Below are positions 11,560-23,821 of a DNA stretch of 64,000 nucleotides, in pieces. Below the pieces are notes generated by a model, which searched no databases, was not told the origin of the DNA, and saw only the letters and a program-made list of their open reading frames with translations. The DNA is taken from assembly GCA_905221605.1 (NCBI GenBank), contig CAJNDS010000513.1, positions 871,246 to 935,245 on the forward strand. Direction: 5' to 3'. This DNA comes from Symbiodinium natans. Taxonomy: Eukaryota; Sar; Dinophyceae; Suessiales; Symbiodiniaceae. The stretch's first letter is position 1. Each line of letters starts with the position of its first letter. The translations under genes were made by a program, and so were the position numbers.

Positions 11560-11770
11560 CCAGGACCATGCTAATGGTGGTTGGGTGATGTTGGTGCTCA
11601 TGCCCTTGCGGATCACTGCAAAAACCTTTCTTCTTCAGTTTCATCATGAGCCTCACACCTTCATTCTTCGCATCACCCTCATGCTCATCACGCAGCCGTC
11701 ATGGTCACCGTTTTCACCATCGAAGTTGCTGCCATCATCACCTTCATCTTCAGCATCATTCGTGTTGGTC
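11560..11770. repeat. Degenerate GATG/CATCAC triplet region
   Basis: Imperfect GATG and TCATCA triplets recur here (for example 11700-11760). Similar decayed triplet islands occur at 2460-2545, 13900-13980, 14400-14470, 17500-17600 and 27270-27600. They produce short His-, Asp- or Met-rich ORFs on either strand that are not genes. Confidence 0.5.
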
Positions 11771-12073
11771 TCGTCCTCCTCTGCGCCCCGAGTCAAGGAT
11801 TTTCACCCTGGATGCCGGGGGCGGCCTGCAGCTGAGTCCAGAGGATCGCGAGGGCCACAAGACACCACTTAAGACCCACAAGTCACCCAAGAAAAAACCC
11901 CCTAAAAGCTCCCGAAGCCCCACACAAGTTATCATGCCCCCAAACCCTGGCCCAGCCCTCAATCTTACAAACCTGAGTAGCTCTAACCCTCATGAAACCT
12001 TTGAAGCCCTAAACCCGGACAAAAAGCGGTGCTCAACGCATCCTTTTAAACTTTAACCCCAACACCCGGAGAG

Positions 12074-12120
12074 GGAAGCAAGTTCCACACTTGGAGGAGA
12101 CCTTGACGAGGAGCCTGGAT
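12074..12120 (+). CDS. Candidate micro-exon, unknown protein
   Basis: The island lies between AG|G and T|GC (GC 12121-12122) and reads EASSTLGGDLDEEPG. C-rich words (AACCCCAACACCCGG) precede it, and G-rich words (GGGTTCAGGATGGTTCAGGG) start about 40 bases after it. An alternative start at AG|GAG (12096) gives another open frame. Confidence 0.35.
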
Positions 12121-13349
12121 GCCCAGGAGGCCCGGCCGAGGGTGCGGTCCAGGGCATACGTAGGGTTCAGGATGGTTCAGGGTTCAGGGTTCAGGGGGTC
12201 CATAGGTCGGAGGTTGGGTGGGTCCACGGAGTTTACATGCCTACACTGTGGATGCAGACGAATCTGTGAAGCTAGCTGGCTGCACAGAACAGATGGCATG
12301 AAGGCAGGTCAACCGACAAGCGTTCTTGCAAGCTGGCTTTGCTGCGATTGCAGTTGGAATACGAGGGATGGCTCATCGAGAGTTGAGTCGTAGAATCCTT
12401 TTTGCCGGAATTCCATCAATTGTACCGTCATGCATGTCAGATGTTGAAAAATATGTCCTGCCTGTTGTAAGATCAGATCAGTGATGCGTGGTTTCCAGGG
12501 ACGGGCATCTAACAGCCACAAGCTTGGGACCGAGGCATTAAGCAGCCTCTAAGACAAAGGCAAAGGAGTTCCAGAGATAAAGGGGCCCTCGGATCCCGAA
12601 TAGAAGGAACCCTGAGGCTCCGCTTTTCCGAGTCCTAGCCTTGCGAGTTTCTTCAGGGGAGCGCGGTGCGGCGGACCATCGGGCCACTGCAGTGTACCAT
12701 CTTCGGGCACTATGAGTTCCTGGGGCTGGAGAGTTTCGGGTTTAGGCTGAGGTTTCAGGGTCAAAAGGGACTGGACTGTTCGAAGAAGCCTGGATGCAGA
12801 AAGGTTTAGGGTTTAGGGTCACCTTGGTTTCTAAACCTTCGTACCTCCTTGACGCAGAGAGCGCTTCAACCACAAAACCCAAGAAGAATCACGCCAAGAT
12901 TATGAGGGCCGTTATATGAGGATTTTGGAAGGGTGTCAAAGCCTGTGCAATATCCAAGGCGGCTCCCGACACCTGAGACCCCTGAAGTGGCCGGCCAAAT
13001 TCCCGAATGCCTAACCCCGCAAACCTCTGTGTAATTACCAATCCTTAACTTGCGACGTACACCTTGCCAACGGTCCCAGACAATCGGGAGAAATTCACAA
13101 AAGAAACCGTCACATCCTCGACCCCCCCCCCGCCCCCCCACCCCCTCGGCGTTACGTCATCCCAAACCCGAAGCCCTTACACCTCAACCCTCAATACCGA
13201 ACACTGAGCCCGGAAAAGTTTCAACCTTGACACCCTACGCCCGAAAACGCCTCACCACCCAAGATCTTCCCACAATCGAGGCCCCAAACCCGAAACATCC
13301 CGGGACCTTACAACCCAACTTGTACCCCCCAAGATCTTCTCCCACAAAG

Positions 13350-13428
13350 GTGGAATTCGGCGCGCCAGGGCGGCGTTGTCAGCCACCGGCTGACCTTGGA
13401 GCTCCGGGCCTCGCGCTTGGAAGTGTGT
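13350..13428 (+). CDS. Candidate exon, unknown protein
   Basis: The exon would be one base plus 26 codons, from AG|G (AG 13348-13349) to T|GC (GC 13429-13430). The translation runs WNSARQGGVVSHRLTLELR, then ASRLEVC, with almost only G/C third positions. Upstream 13140-13340 is strongly C-rich (CCCGAAAC, ACCCAACTTG) and downstream is G-rich (GGTTTTGGAGGGTTTTGG). This is one of the cleanest non-lectin islands. No family is recognised. Confidence 0.5.
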
Positions 13429-15390
13429 GCTTAGGAAGGTTTTGGAGGGTTTTGGATTTCGGGCATATAGGGGTTAGACGGCTAGGCTTGCAGCTTAAGA
13501 CTTCGAGTCTGCGGCTTGGGGTTCCGAATTTGGTTTTCGAGAGCCAGAGGGCAGTGCCCTAGGTGGTGGTTTATAAGGCTCAGGCTCCAGGTCTGCTAGG
13601 TCGGGTGTCAGCAGTCGGGCCCGAGTTTGACATCTTGGGGCATGGAAGGCCTGGGCCTTACGGCATGCAACCTTTGTGACGTTTCGGGTTTGTCTTGGTC
13701 GAGGAACCTGAAGCTTGAGCCTAGACTTAAAGCACCGAGTTTCGTTTTTTGAGCAGAAGGACCACACGTGCTGGGCAAAGACGAGGCAAAGTTTCGCCGG
13801 CCGCACCGACAAGGACTGAATTCGTGATTGCGTCGGTTGCACCAGCACACCTGAAAGCTTGAACCAGAAACTCTGTTAAGCCTCTTCCTGTCGCGGTGAT
13901 CATGATGAACTTCATGGTGTGATGATGATGTCGATGATGCTGATGATGATGATGCTTCTGCTGCTGCTTCCGAATCATGCCCCATCATTCGCATCATGAT
14001 GGTCATGGCCTCCGACAACACCGCCACGACCAGCAATCTCAACTGTTTCTTGGGTTTGCTGTCCTGGCCATTCGAAGCACTATGTACTGCAAAAATGGGC
14101 ATTGCCGTGTCGCAGCGAGTCCTAGGTATTTCGACCACGAAAGGCATATATGCAAATTGACGCGTCGGCAAAAGCTGAGCTGTGTTACTTGCAGTATTAC
14201 TTAGTGTTGTTGATCTTGCATTCTTTGTCATGAACACGTCCAGCAGCAATGACAACCAGCAAGGAGCAGGATGATCACCACTAAACCGAGACGACACCCG
14301 CACGTCCTATGTGTTCAGGATACGCTTTGTATTCTGCTTGTGCTAAGTTGTCTTGACTTTTCCTGTCGTTGTGCGCATGATGCTTGCTACTGCTGTTGAT
14401 GAATTAGCATGGGGATGGTGCTGATGACGGGGCAGAGGACGATGGTGGTGATGATTACTATGGCTGATATTCGTTGCGATTACCTTTATTCTTTTTGCAA
14501 TGGTTGAGGCTGTCATTCTCACCAGGACAACTGCTAGTGTTTCATGTTCCTTTTGTTGCTTACAGTTTGTTTTGCGACGATCAGGACATCAATCACAGCT
14601 CTTACAAGAACCACGACCCGGAACGCTTAAACCCAAAAACTCGCAAGGCCTCGGACCCTCAAATTCACCACAAATAAAACTCACAAAGTCCTAAACCCTG
14701 AGCGCCTCAACCCTCCAACTTGAAGACCCCGAATGCTTAAGCCCCAAACCAAAACTTGCAAAGCCCAAACCCTTCGACCCTATATAGTGCCCTCAACGAA
14801 ACTGTCAGGACACGATGCGGCTACGCCCAGAAACACCTCAATTCCTAGCGATACAAGTGCCCTGAATCCCAAGACGGTCTTTCGAAAAGCCCCAAAACCC
14901 CAAGAACCCCAGAGCTTGAACTCAAACCCCTTCAAAGAAGATGAGCAGAAGCGTTCCAACAGGGCCACATGTCTGAGAACGCGTGCCGGAGCAAATGCCG
15001 CGACGAAGCTTTGCGATGTCGGAAGCTCCAGGGTTTGGGGCATTAGGGCTTACATGTGCAGACTTCAGAGGCCTGGATGTAAAAGGGCTTACATGTGTTG
15101 ATTGTGGGTTGGGGGCGAGGAGGGGGAATTGGGTTCAAGGTTTAAGGTCGAGGGTGGTTTCAGGGTCGGGTTCGGAAGTAGGAGCAAGACAGAAACAGGA
15201 ACGGCCAAAGTGAAAAACCAATAGGCAGATATGTAGGAGTAGGTGGCAAACTCAGTGAGCCGATAAAAAACGCCGCAAGGCAAAACATTAGACTGATTTT
15301 CTGAACGCACGGAAAGAAGCAAGCAAGCAAGTGAGAGAGCGAGAGAGGAAGGAATTCTTGGCATGAAGTTGAAGGCGATTGACATCCCAG

Positions 15391-15468
15391 GAACTGTACT
15401 GCACGCACTGGGCCGTGCAGGATGGCAAGTGCTTCTTTTACGGTGACTTGCCTACAGAGCTGTTGGAT
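15391..15468 (+). CDS. Candidate exon, unknown protein
   Basis: Exactly 26 codons in phase 0, between CCCAG|G (AG 15389-15390) and T|GC (GC 15469-15470). The peptide includes YCTHWAVQDGKCFFYGDLP: two cysteines and several aromatic residues, as in a small extracellular repeat. A second open frame exists but has a less plausible peptide. No family is assigned. Confidence 0.5.
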
Positions 15469-16587
15469 GCTGTTGGACTTCAGGGACCTGGCTCAAGGAC
15501 ACCCCGACACCCATCGACCGGAGGGTACCAATTTGAGTTCAAGAAGGCTCCGTGATGAATGACGTTTGCCTAGAGCCCAGGAGCCTCTGGGTTCATGACA
15601 AATCCAGAACTCGCACAAGAGTCCCGACTTTGCCCCGCCTTGAAGGACTCCGGAGGAAATCTTCTAGGGATTAAACCGCCACGCCCTGGCAACCCTATTT
15701 TTAAGAAGTGACTTTTGGCATCGTGGAGATCCCAGGCGGCCTCTGCAAGGACGTGGATGACCTTGCCTGCAGCCTCAAGCATGCCACATCCCCGGCAAGA
15801 CAGAGCCAGGGGGGGGGGGGGGCAGGAGGCTTTGGAGCGCAGGTGTAGGCATGAGACTGCGAACCAGATGTGCCCCAACCGTTAACCCCTAAAACCCTGG
15901 CCAAGAAAGCTCTGCCAGGTATGGATCACGGCGCGGTACCCGGGTTGCGGTGAGCGCCACAGCTGCGTCCACTTGAAGCCGCCCCCACTGCATGCAGGGA
16001 GTGGGGTTGTGTAGGGAGGTCGAGCCTTTCGTCTTCAGGCTTTGGGCCTTTTGGGGTGTTTTTTTTCTCGGGAGTTCGGCTGAAGAGGATCCTGGGCAGT
16101 AGAGTTTGGAGTTGAGAACCCTGCCAGCGCAATGCAGTTGAGTCGCTGGGACATCGAGGCAACTCCCATTCCTGCCCAAATAAGATGCTTTCCTTACCAT
16201 GGTATTCTCGCTTGAGCCCATTAGCAGACCCAGCAGACCCATCAAGAGGAGCATGCCCCGAGCCGGAAGCCCCAAGCAAAGCTTCGATGGCCCTGAAACA
16301 AGGCAAGCTTGTCTTAGTCAGGCTCCGCTCAAGACCCTAAACTCCCTAAACTCCCTAAACCCTTACCCTAGCCCCAAGCCTTCGAATGGAGCCCCCGTTT
16401 CCAGAGCAAACCTCGAACTCTCAAGGCTGAAGCTCAACATCCCCACCCTAGGTGGTGGCCAAATACAACCTTTGTAGAATCCGTATAAGGAACCTTTATA
16501 GGAACCCTTGCAGGAACGCTTATAGATTCCCTTATAGGGCCGTTTGTCGGGGCGTAGTGAACCTTGACCCACTTGCCATGGGCCCAG

Positions 16588-16633
16588 GTTGCCGGGGCAA
16601 CACTACGTCTCCGGAAAGTACTGCCCCGGCGGT
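16588..16633 (+). CDS. Candidate exon, GCC2/GCC3-like cysteine module
   Basis: One base plus 15 codons, between CCCAG|G (AG 16586-16587) and T|GC (GC 16634-16635). The peptide is LPGQHYVSGKYCPGG. The Y-x-x-x-x-YCPGG pattern resembles ephrin-receptor/GCC2-GCC3-type tyrosine- and cysteine-rich repeats found in large secreted or surface proteins of protists. A single partial repeat cannot prove the family. The frame continues open for ~15 codons past the proposed donor. Confidence 0.45.
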
Positions 16634-17176
16634 GCCGCCTTGGCTGCACGTAACGGAAACACGTGGCCAGTGTGACTAGGGTGTTTGTATATACTGGCTT
16701 TAAGCGACACCAAAGATTTTCCACTATGCGGGGCCCGTGCAGCCTCAAAAAATGCCGACAGCCTTGTGCCGGTTGCCGCAACCTTGAGGAGAACGCGGCG
16801 AGCGTTTCCCAGGGCCCCGTGTTGCGCTCAGCACAGGGTTTTCGAAATGGAATTGTCGGCTTGAGGGCTGCCGTGGCTTCGAGCGAGCATCTAGCAGCTA
16901 TGTTTTGCACAGGGCGTAAGGTCCCAAGATCCCAGGGTCTGCGGTCTAGGGTTTGAGAGGGTTCAGGCTGGACTTGGCATGGCGCGCGACCGAGCGCTGC
17001 GGGTTCCCTTTGTGCCCTGCTACCCTTGGACCTTCTGGCTCTTGAAATGGCCCATCTGGAGTTTAGGGTCTAGGGCTTGGATCTACGATTTAAGGTGCGG
17101 TAGTGGCACAGGTGTGGATGCAAAGAAGAAGGGGCTTGGGGTTTCTTTCAGACTGTCAGTAAGTGTGGAGCTTCAG

Positions 17177-17222
17177 GAATGTCGGATGACGCAGTACCAG
17201 TACCTTTCTTCAAGTCCTGGAT
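17177..17222 (+). CDS. Candidate micro-exon, unknown protein
   Basis: Fifteen codons plus one base between TTCAG|G (AG 17175-17176) and T|GC (GC 17223-17224), reading ECRMTQYQYLSSSPG. Another open island with AG|G begins at 17257 (VYFKKGLTTEDRASP in one frame). It is too close to be separated by a normal intron, so the boundaries are uncertain. Confidence 0.35.
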
Positions 17223-18247
17223 GCTTGCGTGCTCCCACCCTCAGCCAAAGAGCTCAGGTCTACTTCAAGAAGGGCCTGACCACGGAGGATCGGGCAAGCC
17301 CAACGTGGGGTATGGAAAGCCCGATTCCCAAACCGTCCCCAACCCCTAACTTTTGTTACAGACTCCAATTCAGGCCCTACAGCGCAACCCGTCTAACGAC
17401 GAAACTCAAATCTCTCGCCATTATTGGTTTTGCTTCGTGTTATTATCATGAGTACTCTTATTGTGATTAATTCTAGATCTTTTTTATACCACCATCGTGA
17501 CAAAACCAATGATCTGACGATGATTGTGATTGCCATCGTGAATTCTGGGATGGCTGTGATGGTTCTGATGTCAGTAGAGTATGAGGATGACCACCACGAA
17601 TCTGACTACGTTGATAGGTTCATGTCGGTACTGCTGGTTCGAGTTGTGATGACCATTGCCTTTGATGGCTTTTTTGCCCTTGCGCTCCGGAAGCCTCTTG
17701 AGCCTCAAGCTTCCCGCCAACTGAGAGCTCTCTATGTCCATGTTTCAGAGCTGCATGCAACGGCATGCTATAGAGAGCTATACTCCTAACCGGGCCCTCA
17801 TATTATAGATAAGCCCTAAACCCTATGTCATTCGTTTTGGTTGGCACACTGTTTTTTTGCTAGTGCGACTCTGATACTGCGACGCTAGTGCAGGAGAGCT
17901 TTTGGCTAATGCGCCACGAGAGCTCAAGAACCGGCTGCTCCAACGGCGACTGGGCGATCGTCAAGCCGAAACCCGAACAGGCCCGCTTCTTCAGGCCTTA
18001 TATATGACCTTAAGGTTTTTGAAAAGGTTGTGTAAGGGGCTTACATAGGGTTGTGCTGGATTTCCAATTTTAGGGTTTTAGCGTTTAGGCAATCAAGGGC
18101 CTTAGGGTTGAGGGCCTGCCTGGCCTCAGCTTAACTTCCTGAAGCTCCCGAATCTGAAGCCTAGCCTGTGCTACCGCATCGGCCTCGTCTTTCTGATCTC
18201 ATGGGTGCCCGAGGGATCCTCAACCCCATTTCCTGAAACAGCAGCAG

Positions 18248-18348
18248 GATTTCGAGAACGACACCATGGCCTATGTGGAGCTCCATGGCGACACCGTGGC
18301 ATGCGTCAAGGGCTCCTCCTCGGATTTGCCTTCAGATCCCTGGCAGAA
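18248..18348 (+). CDS. Candidate exon, unknown protein
   Basis: Thirty-three codons plus two bases between CAGCAG|G (AG 18246-18247) and AA|GC (GC 18349-18350). It reads DFENDTMAYVELHGDTVAC, then VKGSSSDLPSDPWQ. The frame begins in phase 0 and ends in phase 2; if the next exon starts with G the split codon is AAG. The downstream flank is C-rich, unlike the other exons. Confidence 0.45.
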
Positions 18349-19687
18349 GCGCAAATTCCCTAAATGCAAGCCTAAACCTTCTAACAGCTACCCCCAAAGG
18401 CTTTTCCTACCCCACACCCCAAATCTTGCCGAGCAGGGCACCTCAGTTGAAATACAAGTGTGAGCTGAACCCTAAACTCCTAAACTTTTTGTCCCCAAAA
18501 GCCCAAAAGCCCGCATCTGCTCGTCTAGAGTTTAGGGTCGAAGGCTTAGGGTCGACGAGAGTTCAGGCTTGAAGAGTTAGGGTTTGGAGTTTTACGGGCT
18601 TGGGGTTCAGAAGCCCGAAGTTCGAAGAAAGCAAGGAAGTCCGAAAGCCCTAAACCCCACACCCCCAAACTGTGGTGCCTACAATATCCCAGGGGGCCCT
18701 TCTAGGGCATTAGAAGCTTTGGGGTTTGCGTTTTGGGTTCGGGGTTTGGGATTCATGGCTTCGGGTTTGGAGCCCAGCCCTCCCAACGAGCCCACTACTG
18801 CGCCGCTTACTTGAGGAGTAAACCTTTGTTAGAACTAAGTCTCTACTAGTTGCGGAGAGAGACGTTCACATTGAAGGGGGCATCGAGCTCATAGTCCTGA
18901 CGCCTGAAAGCCTTGGAATGCAAGGACATCTTTGGGCAACCGGAGGTGGCCCTGACGGTACGGGGCCCACTTCAGGGTTTGGGGCTTTAGGGTTTGTAGG
19001 GGCGGGGTGTAGGGTTTTGGGCTTCATGCAAGGCTGGGGAATTGGGGTCTTGGAGGCTTAGGCGTTTAGGGTTTCGGAGTCTGTGGTTCAGGGTTCAGAG
19101 AGTCGTGTTTGAGGTCGGGGTCAGGCCCTTGCTCTAAGAGTTCTGGTGTACCTCCTAACCTCCTAGAATCTTGCTGTGCTGCCATATGGTTTGAACTCTC
19201 CCGTGCACCCTTGTTCCGAGAGCCCAAACCCTTGACGATGAGCCTGATGCTAGTGACATTGGCAAGACGCGCAATACGAGCAGTGCAGGTAGCAATCTCA
19301 CCCAGCTTGTATGGCAGTGCAAGTGACACAGTGGTACTGTCCAGGTTACCCAACTCAACGCTAATGGGGCGATTGCCACTGTGGCCCCGCCTGGCTGCGT
19401 CACGCCCCATGGCCTCTTATTGAAGGTTGGGGAGTTTGCTCTTCCTGCTCCTACTTTTCGGGCATCCCTGCTGAGCCCTTTGCAGGTTGTTTCCTCCGAC
19501 CACATTGCATGTATGTGCGGCTCGTGTAGGAGCTTGTCTGTCGCCGAGGAATTTGGCTCTCAATCAGGGCGTAGGGTTTAGGATTTAAGGTTTCGCGTTT
19601 CGGTTTTGGTGTGTGTTCTGATCGGTCAGGGGTCATCTTGGTTTTTTGTTCTAGGCAAATGCGTGCGCGTGTGTGTGTGTGTGTGTG

Positions 19688-20019
19688 CACCCTGATTCTA
19701 AGCTAAGGGTTTTGGAAAGTCTCTGAGGCTTGGCCGGACATTTCGTATAGAAGACTGACGGTGAATGTGTTTTATGCAGGGGGGCAAGGGCTCCAGTGAC
19801 TAGCCTTGCCCAACGAAGCCAAGTCATTGGAGTGGATGCAGTGGCTGATCACCACTGCGTACCTGCAATCGAAAGGCCACCCCAAAGTACCCTTAAAGTT
19901 GTTTGCTGCCACAGTGGCCGGCAGATGGATGGATCAGGTTTTTCGTGTAAGGCCACAATTTCGTCACCATGCATAAGATCTTCGGACAGGGAAGCCAGTG
20001 AGAGTTTACTCTCTTATCT
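19688..20019. repeat. Direct duplication, copy 1 (~332 bp)
   Basis: This copy matches 20477-20808 over its whole length with a constant offset of 789 bases. I see two substitutions (TATGCAGG/TGTGCAGG and AGATGG/AGATAG). A GT run precedes both copies. In the + frame at 19803-19976 this copy has an open reading of 57 codons, including EWMQWLITTAYLQSKGHPK and LKLFAATVAGRWMDQVF, then TAA. It looks like coding sequence from an unknown gene or element. Confidence 0.85.
19803..19976 (+). pseudogene. Unidentified coding-like fragment inside the duplication
   Basis: An open frame of 57 codons ends in TAA, with no ATG at its start and a stop just upstream. The translation looks like a globular domain (tryptophans, hydrophobic periodicity). 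The second copy (20592-20765) carries TGG to TAG at 20715-20717. One copy is therefore definitely broken and the other is only a fragment. I do not recognise the family. Confidence 0.4.
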
Positions 20020-20476
20020 CCGTGTGTGGCCTTGTTGCCAATCGCAGTTATCCCGCGAGGGAGCTGTACGGGTCGTTGTGCGACTCATCATGGTACCATG
20101 GAGGCCCAATAACCTGGCAGGTTGGGTCGAGAGGCCTAGTGCCACGCATGGAGCCCACTAGACCGCTCTCGAGCGATGAGTAACTTTCAGGTGGATGGGC
20201 AACAGAGGGCTAGTCCCAAGAGCAAGAATGGTGGGTCTTAGCACCCGTGTGGCCCGAGGTGGGGCCTAATGGAGGTCCTCCGGACCGCAATAGAGGCCTT
20301 AGCGCCAATGGAATTTTATGGATGGATTGGCGATGCTCGGCTCCTTATTCAGCTTTAACCTTTTTTTTTTAGTTGCTAGGATCTGTGTGACGCCATGTCT
20401 TCTTTCACTTTCCCGTTGTCGGAAGTACCGCATGTTTGGGGCTGTCCCCTCTGACCGAGGGGCGTGTGTGTGTGTG

Positions 20477-20808
20477 CACCCTGATTCTAAGCTAAGGGTT
20501 TTGGAAAGTCTCTGAGGCTTGGCCGGACATTTCGTATAGAAGACTGACGGTGAATGTGTTTTGTGCAGGGGGGCAAGGGCTCCAGTGACTAGCCTTGCCC
20601 AACGAAGCCAAGTCATTGGAGTGGATGCAGTGGCTGATCACCACTGCGTACCTGCAATCGAAAGGCCACCCCAAAGTACCCTTAAAGTTGTTTGCTGCCA
20701 CAGTGGCCGGCAGATAGATGGATCAGGTTTTTCGTGTAAGGCCACAATTTCGTCACCATGCATAAGATCTTCGGACAGGGAAGCCAGTGAGAGTTTACTC
20801 TCTTATCT
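20477..20808. repeat. Direct duplication, copy 2 (~332 bp)
   Basis: This is the near-identical partner of 19688-20019. GT-rich runs lie on both sides (20463-20476 and 20808-20834), which suggests duplication through the microsatellite, or an element inserting at GT runs. The internal frame has a nonsense codon not present in copy 1. Confidence 0.85.
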
Positions 20809-20949
20809 GTGTGTGCGTGTTTGTGTGTGTGTGTTGTTACTTACTTTTAGGATAAAAGCCCAAAGCCGGACCACTCGTGGATTCTGTTGTCCCAACAGAA
20901 GTTGCAGCTCTGCAGGCATAAGAAGAGCTTGACTCGCCCCAGCCAGGGT

Positions 20950-21215
20950 GGTTTTGTTTTCACATCCCGGTCCGCACCTTGGACTTGGGATATCCTGCCC
21001 CCTCCTCCTCGTCCTCCAACAGCAAAAGCAGCAAACAACTTGGCTACTAGTAGGGAGTGATCTCATGTTTTGTGTCAAAACTTGTGCTGTTGCTGGTGCT
21101 ACTTGTTCTGCATGTGTTTATGCTACTGTTTGGTGCTTCTGTTTGTGCTATTTCTGGTGCTACCTTGTCTGCTCCTGTTTCTGCTGTTTCTGGTGCTGCT
21201 TTTTCAGCTCCCTTA
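20950..21215. repeat. Degenerate GCTNNTGGTGCT-type repeat
   Basis: Words such as GTTGCTGGTGCTAC, TTTCTGGTGCTACC and TTTCTGGTGCTGC recur imperfectly every ~15-30 bases. ORFs here are alanine/valine/cysteine-rich shadows. No gene is supported. Confidence 0.5.
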
Positions 21216-21388
21216 AGCCATGCATGGATTGCCGCGGGCCAAGGTGGTTCGAACTTCTGGTGTTCTTCGGTGTCTGTGCGATGTATACAAGCTTCTCTAC
21301 CTCTTACATCCTCTTACTAGGGTGAGGAAGCTTGCGTTGCGCGGCTCTGTAGAGTCCCCGGCCGGGAGCGAGGAGAGGTCGGGTCTCA

Positions 21389-22141
21389 TTGTCAACGCTT
21401 GCGCGCGCGCCGCCTCGTCAGCCGGGCCGGCAGCATATTTCTGGCAGGCCGACAGGCGGGACCCCCCACGGCATCGGTTTGCAGCTCCTCCAAGCGGTGG
21501 GGGGGGTTTTAGGGGGGGCAGCCCAGCTACAGAAACGACCGACACGCCAGACCCAAGAAACTGTAGATTATCCGAGGAAGCCCGATCCTCCGAGGCCAAA
21601 CGTCACTGTGGTTGATGGAGCCGAGGAGGACGAAGCATCGGTCGAAGCTCTGGCGCCGCCGCGCTTGGAGTTTGAGGGCTTTGGAAGGTTTGAGCTGCCG
21701 ACCGACCCCAACAGCCGACAAGAACTCCGCGCAGCAACAGCAAAAAGACATCACCTATCCCACAGCAAAACCAACTCGCAGCACCAGCAAAAAGGCCGTG
21801 CTTGTGGTAACAACAAAATCTCCGCAGCAGCAAAACAATTACCTCACCGCCCACTCACGCCCGCAGCAACAGCAACGTGTCTTGGGTTTCGTGTCTGGGG
21901 TTCAGGGGTGTGTTGTTGTTGCTTAGGGCTTCGACTGTGCGTGCTCCGGACTCACAGAGTTCAAGTGGGTGTCCCTCTGTTTGCAGAACTCGCCGCAAGA
22001 CCGACGGTGCTTGAAAGAGGTCCTGGCGACTTGAGAAACAGCTGGACTCGTCCCAAGCACAGTTCCGGGGTGCACGATCTCTTTTGGGTTCTGACGCAGC
22101 TAGATGCTGTCACAACCGGCCGCAGTGCTGCCCTGATTTAA
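21389..22141 (+). other. Long ORF of doubtful status
   Basis: A 250-codon + frame runs through GC-rich, then CAG-rich sequence. The part around residues 50-110 (TVDYPRKPDPPRPNVTVVD, then EEDEASVEAL) reads plausibly as protein. The rest is Gln/Ala-rich, and the minus strand is also open over the first third. There are no recognisable domains. It could contain one or two real exons instead of being a single gene. Confidence 0.2.
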
Positions 22142-22760
22142 AGGTCCTTGCTCTGGCACTAACGTTTCTCCTACCTCGCCTGCCTGCTGAGCTCGTAGCA
22201 TCCGCAGCGTCCATCTTCCTCACCAAACATCATGCTGTCATTCCTGTGTTTGAAAGTTTCCGCAGCGTGCTGCTGGGTTGCTTTTCTATGCAGCGCATCT
22301 GCGTCCGACACTATACCAGGAGTGGCACTGAGCTTCCGCGTTTTCGGCCAGCGAAACAGCCACAAGCAGATGAGAAGCATCGCAAGTTTGTGGCTTTAGC
22401 CGTCATCCGCAAGCCCAACTCTCTGACCGTAGACTCAACACCTGGACATGCCCACCATGCTTGGCCTTCAAAGGCCCGAAAGCCTAAGCCCTCAAGCCAC
22501 CTGAAGCTCGCAATCATGACCCTCTGAATGTTAAACCCTAAAGTTCCTAAAGCCCAAGGCCTTGTCATCCCAAGTTGATTCTTCGTGGTTTGGGGTGGTC
22601 TGGGCAGGCTTTCTGCTGGAAACTAGTGTGCGGCCGTGTGGATTTCCGTGTACGTGTGCTCCTCGAGTGGAGGTGCTTGATGACCCCTCCACTGATGCAG
22701 CCGACGACCACTGGCTGCATCCATGCGCCTGTGCTTCTCCGACGCATCGGGTATAAATGT

Positions 22761-22779
22761 TGGGGGGGGGGGGGGGGGG
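22761..22779. repeat. G homopolymer (~19 bases)
   Basis: An uninterrupted G run follows TATAAATGTTG and precedes CCTAAACCCC, again next to telomere-like sequence. Confidence 0.8.
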
Positions 22780-23821
22780 CCTAAACCCCTGCAGCCCTAC
22801 GACATCCTGGAACGCTAAACCGCTCAACTCCGAACGTCGTCTTCCGGCCTTCGGGGGTTTCGGGAGTCGGGTCGCAGCTTCTGGGGGTTCCGGGGGTTCC
22901 GGGGATTCGAAAAGGACGTAGGACCTGCATACCGAACCTCAGTACTGTCGAAGCCTGAGGAACTACATGTAGCTACTTTGAATTACTTCTTGGGCATAAA
23001 ACCTGCACGTCACTACTTTTTCAGGCTCCAAGATTACTCGCTACCTCGGCCCTCGTCAACACGACAAGCACCATGAGAAACGTAGGCCACCACAGCGTAC
23101 CTTTCTGATGCTTCCTTCGATTCTTTAAGGAGACGCCTGCGAAAGTTCCAAGGTGGCATGCGAAGTTGAACGCAGCACCCTACACCCTTGACCCGTCAAC
23201 GCAGGTACAAGGCGACAACTCAATGCCCAGACCCAACGCAACTGCTTATAGGTTTCCAAGCCCAACCATCGATGAATGCAAAACGCTACACAACACTTTG
23301 GCAGAACCTGCTGACAACCACTGTAAAATTCCGTAAAACCCCACAACCATCATCAAATACCATCAAGCACTACAAAGACCCTCAAAAGCGCCCGATACCC
23401 TTGTAAAATTCGTTCAAGCATGGTACAGCCCTCTGAAGCCCTTTTCAGGCATCAAGCATCAGATCCGCTCCTTCGGCACCCGACGCTCCCTCTTGTTTTG
23501 CTTCCCGAGGCTCCACCTGGCTGGGGCTCCTTGCCGCCTGTTGCGGGTGCCTTGGGCCGAAGTTTCGCAGGTTTCGGGGCTTTCGCGAAAGCCTTGTAGG
23601 GTGTGGGAGTTTAGGGTTTAGGGGGAGGCCAGGAGTGAAGGGGCGTGCAGGGTGTGGTAGTTTGGGGCTTATTTTAGGTCTAAGCTGAGTGCTGGGAGTT
23701 GGGGCTTCGAGAGCTCCCACTCGAAGTGATGCGGATCAAGGACCAGCCCCACCACCACAGACACTTGACAGACAGAGATCAACCTCGGCTACGCTAGGGT
23801 GAGCTGCGAGGAGCCAGCGAG

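Noticed and set aside
13608-14303. 231-codon minus-strand ORF
   Set aside because: Its centre is a degenerate CAT/GAT triplet tract and its end is telomere-like filler. No domain was seen.
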